Source of the DNA: Phytomonospora endophytica
GTDB lineage: Bacteria > Actinomycetota > Actinomycetes > Mycobacteriales > Micromonosporaceae
Assembly (NCBI RefSeq): GCF_014202425.1
Contig: NZ_JACHGT010000007.1
Location: 124,001-188,000 of the forward strand
Direction: 5' to 3'
DNA: 64,000 nt
Shown here: piece after piece, positions 57,298 to 64,000 of the stretch
How positions within the stretch are numbered: position 1 is the stretch's first letter
How the letters are laid out: every line of letters begins with the position of its first letter
Made by a program: the position numbers and the translations under genes
The notes under the pieces: model-generated
Told to the model about the DNA's origin: nothing
The model's input: only the letters and a program-made list of their open reading frames with translations
Database searches by the model: none

Positions 57298-57774
57298 TCA
57301 GCGGCTGTGGCAGCCGATACCGGGCCCGTCGTCGGAGGTCGGGTAGGAGCAGGTGTCCTTGTTCCCGCCGGTCGGCTTGACCAGGTAGGCGGTGTCGCTG
57401 GTGTTGTTCCAGATGTAGGAACCGCTGTTCCAGTACAGGTGGTAGGTGCTGGCGGTGCCCTTGCCGGTGTGGATCGTGACGGTCTTCTTGGCGGGGAGGC
57501 GGTAGGTGGGGAAGGTGAAGGTGTGCCCCGCCTTGTCCTTGATCTTGTATCCGGTGAGGGTGAGCGCGGTGCTGTAGTTGTTGTGGACGGTGATCCACTC
57601 GTCGTTGCGGGAGGCGTTGGAGCCCGTGTCCTTCCCCGCCGAGTCGTAGCGGATGTAACCGATGTGCAGCGTCTTCGGGTCGCTGGCGGCGTGGGCGGCG
57701 CTCGACAGGCCCAGGTTCGCCGCGAGGGCGGCGACCAGGATGAAGGCGGCCGACAGCAGACGGCGTGTGCGCAT
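57298..57774 (-). CDS. Secreted lamin tail domain (LTD) protein
   Basis: 158 aa. A typical Sec signal peptide (basic start, hydrophobic core, cleavage after SSAAHAA near residue 30) is followed by one LTD immunoglobulin-like fold: LHIGYIRYDSAGKD, DEWITVHNNYSTALTLTGYKI, and a strand with YHLYWNSGSYIWNN. Two late cysteines (in DTCSYP and GIGCH) could form a disulfide. Bacterial LTDs occur on secreted nucleases and cell-surface proteins; alone, as here, a binding role is likely. GGAGAA upstream of ATG. Confidence 0.82.
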   Translation of the reverse strand: MRTRRLLSAAFILVAALAANLGLSSAAHAASDPKTLHIGYIRYDSAGKDTGSNASRNDEWITVHNNYSTALTLTGYKIKDKAGHTFTFPTYRLPAKKTVTIHTGKGTASTYHLYWNSGSYIWNNTSDTAYLVKPTGGNKDTCSYPTSDDGPGIGCHSR

Positions 57775-58093
57775 GGGGATTCTCCTTGCGTGGGCTGATT
57801 CCGGGCCCTGGGCTGGGGCCGGAATCGGAACACTACGTGTCGGAGTGGTCGCCGGCGCTCATCGGAAGCGGCGGGCCGAGCTCGGCCGATCGGGCCGTTG
57901 TATCGATCTTGACCTGCGGAAACGCGGTGCACTGTGCAGGGCTAGCGGGTGCCGGGGCGGGCCGCGTCACCCGCTCGGGCGATACGAGACGCGGGCGTTC
58001 GGGCACGGTCCCGGACGCAACGGGCGGATCGGGCGCGGTCTCGGGAAGGGGCGGCGGGACGCACTGGAATGTGCGACCTGCCGGCGGGTGCGG
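57775..58093. other. 319-nt spacer with a leader hairpin
   Basis: Between the LTD and acyl-CoA dehydrogenase genes. GATTCCGG (57797-57804) and its complement (57819-57826) can pair in the LTD leader. No gene is seen in the rest. Confidence 0.4.
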
Positions 58094-59236
58094 CTAGCGG
58101 CTCATGGTCCGGGAGATGACCATGCGCTGGATCTGGTTGGTGCCCTCGACGATTTGCAGGACCTTCGCCTCGCGCATGTAGCGCTCGACGGGGTGGTCGC
58201 GGACGTAGCCGTAGCCGCCGAGTACCTGCACGGCGTCGGTGGTGACCTTCATGGCCATGTCGGTGGCGAAGAGTTTCGCCTGCGCGGCCACGATGCCGTA
58301 CGGCCGCCCGGCGTCTTTGAGGCGGGCGGCGTGCAGGGTGAGCTGGCGGGCGGCCTCGATCTGGGTGGCCATGTCGGCGAGCATGAAGCCGACGCCCTGG
58401 AAGTCGATGATGCGCGTGCCGAACTGCTGCCGCTCCTTGGCGTAGCCGGTGGCGTAGTCGCAGGCGGCCTGGGCGAGGCCGATGGCGCAGGCGGCGATGC
58501 CGAGGCGGCCGGCGTCGAGCGCGGACATGGCGATGCGGAAGCCCTCGCCCTCCTCCCCCACGAGTCGCCCGGCGGGGACGCGGGCGTCGTCGAAGGCGAT
58601 CTGGGCGGTCGGGGAGGCGTTGAGGCCCATCTTGCGTTCGGGCCGCGCGGGGACGATGCCGGGTGTGGAGGCGTCGGCGAACACGCAGGACACGCCCGCC
58701 GGGCCGGGGCCGCCGGTGCGGCAGAAGACCTGGTAGAAGTCGGCGACGCCGGCGTGGGTGATCCAGGCCTTGGTGCCGTTGACGACGTAGTCCTCGCCGT
58801 CGCGGACCGCGCGGGTGGTCAGCGCCGCGGCGTCGGAGCCGCCGGCGGGTTCGGTCAGGCAGTAGCCGCCGAGGAGTTCCCCGCCGAGCAGGCCGGGCAG
58901 GTACTCCGCGCGCTGCGCGGACGATCCGAAGGCCGCCAGGGGGTAGCAGGCGAGGGTGTGGACGCTGACGGCCTCGGCGACGGTGAGCCACCGGTAGGCG
59001 AGCACTTCGAGGACCTGGAGGTAGACCTCGTAGGGCTGGCCGCCGCCACCGTCGGCCTCGTCGTAGGGCAGGCCGAGCAGTCCGGCGCGGCCGAGGACGC
59101 GCACGGCCTCGCGCGGGAACTCTCCGCGCTCTTCGAAGTCGTCGGCGAGGGGGGCGAGTTCGCGGTCGGCGATGTCACCGGCGAGTTCGAGGATCGCGGC
59201 GGCCTCGTCGGAGGGGAGCAGGCGGTACCGGTTCAC
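58094..59236 (-). CDS. Acyl-CoA dehydrogenase
   Basis: 380 aa flavoprotein. Motifs: YCLTEPAGGSDAAAL (FAD/substrate site), and the C-terminal VQVLGGYGYVRDHPVERYMREAK (quoted in part). Catalytic base region: IVEGTNQIQRMVISR. GTG at 59236 overlaps the previous stop by 4 nt (GTGA). Short- or branched-chain acyl-CoA is likely from similarity. Transcribed after the M24 peptidase gene. Confidence 0.92.
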   Translation of the reverse strand: MNRYRLLPSDEAAAILELAGDIADRELAPLADDFEERGEFPREAVRVLGRAGLLGLPYDEADGGGGQPYEVYLQVLEVLAYRWLTVAEAVSVHTLACYPLAAFGSSAQRAEYLPGLLGGELLGGYCLTEPAGGSDAAALTTRAVRDGEDYVVNGTKAWITHAGVADFYQVFCRTGGPGPAGVSCVFADASTPGIVPARPERKMGLNASPTAQIAFDDARVPAGRLVGEEGEGFRIAMSALDAGRLGIAACAIGLAQAACDYATGYAKERQQFGTRIIDFQGVGFMLADMATQIEAARQLTLHAARLKDAGRPYGIVAAQAKLFATDMAMKVTTDAVQVLGGYGYVRDHPVERYMREAKVLQIVEGTNQIQRMVISRTMSR

Positions 59237-60360
59237 AGGATCGTCACCTCGGTGGGGAGCGTGTCGAGCCGGGTCACCCCGGTGTCGGTGCACACCACGA
59301 TGTCCTCGATGCGGGCGCCGTGGCGGCCGGGGATGTACACGCCGGGTTCGATGGAGAAGGCCATGCCGGGGACCAGGACGGTGTCGTCGCCGTCGACGAT
59401 GTAGGGCGCCTCGTGGCCGTCGAGGCCGATGCCGTGCCCGGTGCGGTGAGTGAAGTACTCGCCGTACCCGGCGTCGGTGAGGACGGCGCGGGTGGCGGCG
59501 TCGACGGAGGCGGCGGTGACGCCGGGGCGGACGGCGTCGACTCCGGCGCGGTGGGCGGCGTGGAGGGCGCCGTAGTACTCGGTGAAGTCGGCGGGGGGCT
59601 GTCCGACGCAGTAGGTGCGGGTGCAGTCGGAGCCGTAGCCGGTGTCGACGGTGCCGCCGATGTCGACGACGACGGGCTGGCCGCGTTCGATGACGTGGTC
59701 GGAGACGTGGTGGTGCGGGCTGGCGCCGTTGGGTCCGGCGGCCACGATCGCGAAGGACACCGCGGTGTGGCCTTCGGCGATGATGGCCGCGGAGATGTCG
59801 GCGGCGACCTCGCGTTCGGTGCGGCCGGGACGCAGCCATTCGCCCATGCGGGCGTGGACGCGGTCGATGGCCTCGGCGGCGCGGGCGAGTTCGGCGATCT
59901 CGGCGGCGGACTTGATCATCCGCAGCGGCGAGAGGACGTCGCCGGCCATGGCCAGGCTGGCGCCGGGGATCGCGCCTTCGATGCCGTGCCAGTGCGCGGC
60001 CCACATGCGTTCGGCGGCGCCGATGACGCGTCGGGGCCCGTCGGCGTGCTCGTCGAGGAGGCTCGCCAGCAGCGCGTAGGGGTCCGTGCCGTCCCCGAAG
60101 TCCACCATGGAGGCTCCGGTGCCCGGGAGGGGCGAGGAGGCCGCGAGGGGGCGTTCCAGGCGCGGGACGATGAGGGTGGCGGGCCCGTTGGCGGGCACGA
60201 GGAGCGCGGTGAGGCGCTCGGAGGCGTGCGCGTCGTAGCCGGTCAGGTAGCGCAGCTCGGCGCCGGGGGTGATGACGAGGGCGTCCATCCCGGCGGCGGC
60301 GGTCGCGTCCCGAACGGCGGCGAGGCGTTCGGCGGTGTACAGCGTCTTTGCGGCATCCAC
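59233..60360 (-). CDS. M24-family peptidase (Xaa-Pro aminopeptidase-like)
   Basis: 375 aa. Creatinase-fold N-terminus, then the metal ligands: DIGGTVDTGYGSDCTR (two Asp), RTGHGIG (His), SIEPGVY (Glu), ARIEDI (Glu). Cuts dipeptides with proline or acts on related substrates. Coupled to the acyl-CoA dehydrogenase by GTGA. Divergent from the exonuclease gene. Confidence 0.9.
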   Translation of the reverse strand: MDAAKTLYTAERLAAVRDATAAAGMDALVITPGAELRYLTGYDAHASERLTALLVPANGPATLIVPRLERPLAASSPLPGTGASMVDFGDGTDPYALLASLLDEHADGPRRVIGAAERMWAAHWHGIEGAIPGASLAMAGDVLSPLRMIKSAAEIAELARAAEAIDRVHARMGEWLRPGRTEREVAADISAAIIAEGHTAVSFAIVAAGPNGASPHHHVSDHVIERGQPVVVDIGGTVDTGYGSDCTRTYCVGQPPADFTEYYGALHAAHRAGVDAVRPGVTAASVDAATRAVLTDAGYGEYFTHRTGHGIGLDGHEAPYIVDGDDTVLVPGMAFSIEPGVYIPGRHGARIEDIVVCTDTGVTRLDTLPTEVTIL

Positions 60361-60410
60361 GCTCGGGAGCTTAACGGTAGTTCAGGCGCGATGTCTGGCA
60401 GGCTGGCGGC

Positions 60411-61316
60411 ATGCTGATGATCGTGGACGCTCCCGGACTGTGGTTCCGGTCCTTCTACGGCGTGCCCTCCTCGGTGCGCGCACCCGACGGCACCCCCGTC
60501 AACGCCGTACGCGGCTTCATCGACGGGCTGGCCACCCTCGTGCGATCGCGCAGGCCGTCACGGCTGGTCTGCGCCGAGGACCTCGACTGGCGTCCACAGT
60601 GGCGTGTCGATCTCCTCCCCTCCTACAAGACCCACCGCGTCGCCCCCGACGGCGAGGAGGAGGCCCCCGACGAACTCGGCCCGCAGGTCGACGTGATCCG
60701 CGAAGTCCTCGCCGCCTACGGGATCCCCATGGTCGGTTCGGCCGGTTACGAGGCCGACGACGTGCTGTGCACCCTCGCGGCGACCGCCAAGGAACCCGTC
60801 GACGTCGTCACCGGTGACCGGGACCTGTTCCAGCTCGTCGACGACGAACGCGGTGTCAAGGTCGTCTACATGGGACGCGGCATCGCCAAGGCCGAGGCCT
60901 TCGACGCCGCCGCCGTCCGCGAGCGCTTCGGCGTGGAACCGTCCCGTTACGTCGACTACGCGGTCCTGCGCGGCGACCCGTCCGACGGCCTGCCCGGCGT
61001 CAAGGGGATCGGCGAGAAGACCGCGGCGAAGCTCATCTCCGAGTACGGCGGCATCGACACCCTCGTCACCGCCGCCTCCGGCGACGCGCCGGGCATCACC
61101 CCGCGCATCCGCGGCTCCCTCACCGAGGCCGCCGCGTACCTCCAGGCGGCACCGACGGTCGTGCGGACCGTGCCCGACGTGCCCGTCGACGACGTCGACG
61201 GCGCTCTCCCGGACACGCCCGCCGACCAGGCCGCCCTCGACGCCCTGTCGGCGCGCTGGGGCCTGGCCAGCCCGCTCGGACGGCTCGCCGAGGCGATCGC
61301 CGAGGCCACGTCCTGA
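60411..61316 (+). CDS. 5'-3' exonuclease (Pol I N-terminal domain homologue)
   Basis: 301 aa. FEN-type nuclease: VDAPGLWFRSF, DLDWRPQWR, GYEADDVLCTLA, VVTGDRDLFQLV, and H3TH motif LPGVKGIGEKTAAKLI. It is a stand-alone second copy of the nuclease part of PolA and likely removes RNA primers or flaps. ATG with CAGGCT 6 nt upstream and no SD, so possibly leaderless. Confidence 0.93.
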   Translation: MLMIVDAPGLWFRSFYGVPSSVRAPDGTPVNAVRGFIDGLATLVRSRRPSRLVCAEDLDWRPQWRVDLLPSYKTHRVAPDGEEEAPDELGPQVDVIREVLAAYGIPMVGSAGYEADDVLCTLAATAKEPVDVVTGDRDLFQLVDDERGVKVVYMGRGIAKAEAFDAAAVRERFGVEPSRYVDYAVLRGDPSDGLPGVKGIGEKTAAKLISEYGGIDTLVTAASGDAPGITPRIRGSLTEAAAYLQAAPTVVRTVPDVPVDDVDGALPDTPADQAALDALSARWGLASPLGRLAEAIAEATS

Positions 61317-61323
61317 CGCACCG

Positions 61324-61349
61324 GCCGCGGCCCCGGGCGGGGCCGCGGC
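61324..61349. terminator. Terminator, exonuclease / helicase
   Basis: 11-bp perfect stem (61324-61334 with 61339-61349), 4-nt loop, directly next to the convergent helicase stop. Confidence 0.8.
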
Positions 61350-61350
61350 T

Positions 61351-64000
61351 TCACACGTAGGCGACGACCCCGCGCTTGAGCAGGGACGCCGCGTCCTTGG
61401 CGACCTCGTGCAGGCGGTGCTTCGGGCCGACGGCCCCCGAGATCTGGCCGAGCAGGTCGACGGTCTGGCGGGTCCAGCGCACGAAGTCCCCGGCGGGCAT
61501 CTCCGCGTCGGGCCCGGCGACGGCCGCCAAGACCTTGGCGAGCGGCTCGCCGCGCGCCCAGCGGTACATGGGCCACACGAAGCCGAGGTCGGGCTCGCGG
61601 GTGGCGTCGAGGCGCTTGCCGCGCTCCTCGGCGACGAGCCCCTCCCAGATCCCGAGCGTCGAGGTGACCGCCTGCGACACCGGCCCGTGCGGCAGGGTCG
61701 TGGGCAGGTCCCCGTCACGGCGGGACTCGTAGAGCACGGTGGAGACCACCGCGGCGAGCTCGGGCGCGCCGAGGTCGTCCCAGACACCGGCGCGGAGGCA
61801 TTCGGCGACGAGCAGGTCGGTCTCGGTCCACAGCCGCGACAGGGTCCGCCCGTGCGGGGTGACCTGGCCGTCGGCGAGGTAGCCGCGCGAGGTCAAAACG
61901 GCGCAGACGGCGTCGAAGACCCGCGCCAGGGAGCCCGAACGCTGGTCGACCTTGCGGCGCAGGTGCTCGTTGTCGTCGAGGAGCCGCTGCCTTCGCCTGG
62001 CCCAGCCGGCGTGCTCGGTGCGGTCGGGGCAGGTGTGGCAGGGATGCTCACGCAGCCGCTGGCGCAGCACGCCCAGCTCACGGTCCTCGCCCGCCGGGAC
62101 CTGCCTGCGGGAACGGCGGGGACCATCGGCGGTGACGCCGGTGTTGCGGACGCTGGCGGCCATGTCGCGGCGGGCGGCGGGCGCCTTGTGGTTGAAGTGC
62201 CGCGGGACCTTGATGTGGGCCAGGGCGTCGACCGGTTCGGCGAAGACACTGTCACCGACCCGGCCGGCCCAGCGATTCTCGGTCAGCACCATGATCCGGT
62301 GCTCCCCGCCACGCGGCACGCCCGGATCGAGGACGACGGCGAGCCCGGCGCGCTTCCCCCCGGGGATGTGGATGACGTCGCCGACCTTCAGGTGCGTCAG
62401 GGAGTCCGTCACCGCGTCACGCCGGGCGGCCTTGCCCGAACGCGCGAGGGTCTTCTCACGGCCGGAGATGTCGAGCATGAGCCGGTAGTACTCGCCGAAG
62501 TCGCCGAGGTGGCAGGCGATGTCCTTGTCGTGGGTGGCCGCGGCCTGTTCGGCGGCACGGACCTGCTCGGCGAGGCCGACGACGGCCCGGTCGGTCTGGA
62601 ACTGCGCGAAACTCGACGACAGCAGCCCGCGCGCCCGTTCGGCGCCGAGACTCGCCACGAGGTTGACGGCCATGTTGTAGGACGGCCGGAAACTCGACCG
62701 CAGCGGGAAGGTCCGCGTCGACGCCAGACCCGCCACGTGCCGCGGATCCAGCTCCGGCGACCACGCCACCACGGCGTGACCCTCGATGTCGATGCCACGG
62801 CGGCCCGCACGACCCGTCAGCTGGGTGTACTCCCCCGGCGTGATGTCGACGTGCGCGTCACCGTTGAACTTCACGAGACGCTCCAGCACCACGCAGCGCG
62901 CCGGCATGTTGATACCGAGGGCGAGCGTCTCGGTGGCGAAGACGGCCTTGACCAGACCTGCCGAGAACAACTCCTCGACGACCTCCTTGAAGACCGGCAG
63001 CAGACCCGCGTGATGGGCCGCGAGACCACGGCGCAAACCGTCGAACCAGTCCCAGTAGCCGAGAGCCTGGAGATCGTCGGCGGCGATGCCCCTGGTCCGC
63101 TCCTCCACGATGCGGGTGATCTCGGCACGCTCGACGGCGTTCGTCAGGTGCATCCCGGCCCGCAGACACTGCTGCACGGCCGCGTCACAACCGGCACGAC
63201 TGAAGATGAACACGATCGCCGGCAGCAGCCCCTCATCGTCGAGACGCGCGATCACGTCCGGACGCTGCACCGGACGGCCCCGCCGGGGCCGTCCACGATG
63301 GTCGAAACCGAGCCTGCGCTGCTGCTCACGGGTGTGCCGCAGCAACTGCGGATTCACCTCACGATGCTCGGCGGCGTCGGCGTCACCGAAGAGATCGAAC
63401 ATCCGCCGCCCGACCAGCATGTGCTGCCACAGGGGAACCGGGCGATGCTCCGACACCACGACCTCGGTGCGCCCGCGAACGCTCACCAGCCAGTCGGCGA
63501 ACTCCTCGGCGTTCGACACCGTCGCCGACAACGACACCAACGTCACCGACGCCGGCAGATGGATGATGACCTCTTCCCACACCGCGCCCCGGAAACGGTC
63601 GGCGAGGTAGTGAACCTCGTCCATCACCACGTAACCGAGACTGTCGAGCGTGCTCGACCCCGCGTAGAGCATGTTCCGCAGAACCTCGGTGGTCATCACC
63701 AGCACCGGGGCGTCGCCGTTGATGACGGTGTCACCCGTCAGCAACCCGACCTCGCCCGGGCCATAGACCTTCACCAGGTCGGCGAACTTCTGATTGGACA
63801 GCGCCTTGATCGGGGTGGTGTAGAAGCACTTGCGGCCGGTACCGCGGGCCAGATGGACCGCGAACTCACCGACGACGGTCTTGCCGGCGCCGGTCGGGGC
63901 GCACACGAGGACGCCCGAGCCGCTCTCCAGGGCCTCGCAGGCCCGCACCTGGAAGTCGTCGAGACCGAACTCCAGCGAGGCGGTGAACTCGACGAGCGCG
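61351..64000 (-). CDS. helY: HelY/Mtr4-type superfamily 2 helicase (5' end beyond window)
   Basis: At least 883 codons are present; the start lies past 64000. RecA1 has APTGAGKTVVGEFA and DEVHYL (a DEVH box), motif III SLSATV; RecA2 has QLTGRAGRRGID (motif VI) and ALGINMPAR. A long C-terminal part has an arch-like insert and a Cys cluster (CHTCPDR). This is the actinobacterial Ski2/Mtr4 homologue, thought to act in RNA processing. The C-terminus is complete at 61351. Confidence 0.93.
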   Translation of the reverse strand, partial: ALVEFTASLEFGLDDFQVRACEALESGSGVLVCAPTGAGKTVVGEFAVHLARGTGRKCFYTTPIKALSNQKFADLVKVYGPGEVGLLTGDTVINGDAPVLVMTTEVLRNMLYAGSSTLDSLGYVVMDEVHYLADRFRGAVWEEVIIHLPASVTLVSLSATVSNAEEFADWLVSVRGRTEVVVSEHRPVPLWQHMLVGRRMFDLFGDADAAEHREVNPQLLRHTREQQRRLGFDHRGRPRRGRPVQRPDVIARLDDEGLLPAIVFIFSRAGCDAAVQQCLRAGMHLTNAVERAEITRIVEERTRGIAADDLQALGYWDWFDGLRRGLAAHHAGLLPVFKEVVEELFSAGLVKAVFATETLALGINMPARCVVLERLVKFNGDAHVDITPGEYTQLTGRAGRRGIDIEGHAVVAWSPELDPRHVAGLASTRTFPLRSSFRPSYNMAVNLVASLGAERARGLLSSSFAQFQTDRAVVGLAEQVRAAEQAAATHDKDIACHLGDFGEYYRLMLDISGREKTLARSGKAARRDAVTDSLTHLKVGDVIHIPGGKRAGLAVVLDPGVPRGGEHRIMVLTENRWAGRVGDSVFAEPVDALAHIKVPRHFNHKAPAARRDMAASVRNTGVTADGPRRSRRQVPAGEDRELGVLRQRLREHPCHTCPDRTEHAGWARRRQRLLDDNEHLRRKVDQRSGSLARVFDAVCAVLTSRGYLADGQVTPHGRTLSRLWTETDLLVAECLRAGVWDDLGAPELAAVVSTVLYESRRDGDLPTTLPHGPVSQAVTSTLGIWEGLVAEERGKRLDATREPDLGFVWPMYRWARGEPLAKVLAAVAGPDAEMPAGDFVRWTRQTVDLLGQISGAVGPKHRLHEVAKDAASLLKRGVVAYV

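Overview
The window is very GC-rich DNA with frequent GTG starts, several apparently leaderless starts and a typical actinomycete gene set: an exonuclease-dead DNA polymerase I, a CoaE-GrpB fusion, an ANTAR response regulator beside a branched-chain amino-acid ABC operon, and a HelY-type helicase. I read it as chromosomal DNA of an actinomycete. Micromonosporales or Glycomycetales is my guess; the sequence alone does not prove it.

Layout: 0-8.5 kb holds uvrA, rsgA with a small upstream ORF, an MBL hydrolase and typA. 7.6-12.4 kb holds an APH(6)-type kinase, an MMPL exporter with a divergent TetR regulator and clustered operators, and a serine hydrolase. 12.4-13.84 kb is a non-coding, repeat-filled island. 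13.8-18.7 kb holds bioB, a dipeptide epimerase/NlpC-P60 pair that fits murein-peptide recycling, and terC behind a yybP-ykoY (Mn2+) riboswitch. 18.7-26.7 kb holds an ABM protein, an ArsR/MFS pair, uvrB, a membrane-anchored protein with two homologous domains, and a TetR/MFS pair whose MFS gene is frameshifted. 26.6-34.7 kb is a housekeeping block (coaE, rpsA, polA), then a TauE-type permease, an unexplained 0.75 kb gap and dps.

34.8-39.0 kb holds an ABC exporter with its own DesK/DesR-type two-component system and a nucleotidyltransferase. 39.1-47.4 kb is a nonulosonic-acid glycopolymer locus: an acyltransferase, a GT2, a sialyltransferase-like protein, a NeuB-type synthase, a CMP-nonulosonate synthetase fused to a HAD phosphatase, a DUF6716-like protein and a divergent polysialyltransferase. 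The five minus-strand genes are translationally coupled or nearly so. The content fits synthesis of a Kdn- or sialic-acid-type wall polymer (teichulosonic acid). At its edge lie an HTH/LAGLIDADG-like gene and an odd short tRNA gene.

48.5-64 kb holds pdtaR, the liv operon, an Rrf2 regulator and tesB, pyruvate kinase, a secreted lamin-tail-domain protein, an acyl-CoA dehydrogenase coupled to an M24 peptidase, a 5'-3' exonuclease and a HelY-type helicase cut by the window end. Most convergent gene pairs are separated by strong GC hairpins. uvrA and uvrB share an identical promoter architecture resembling the PafBC/RecA-NDp DNA-damage promoter.
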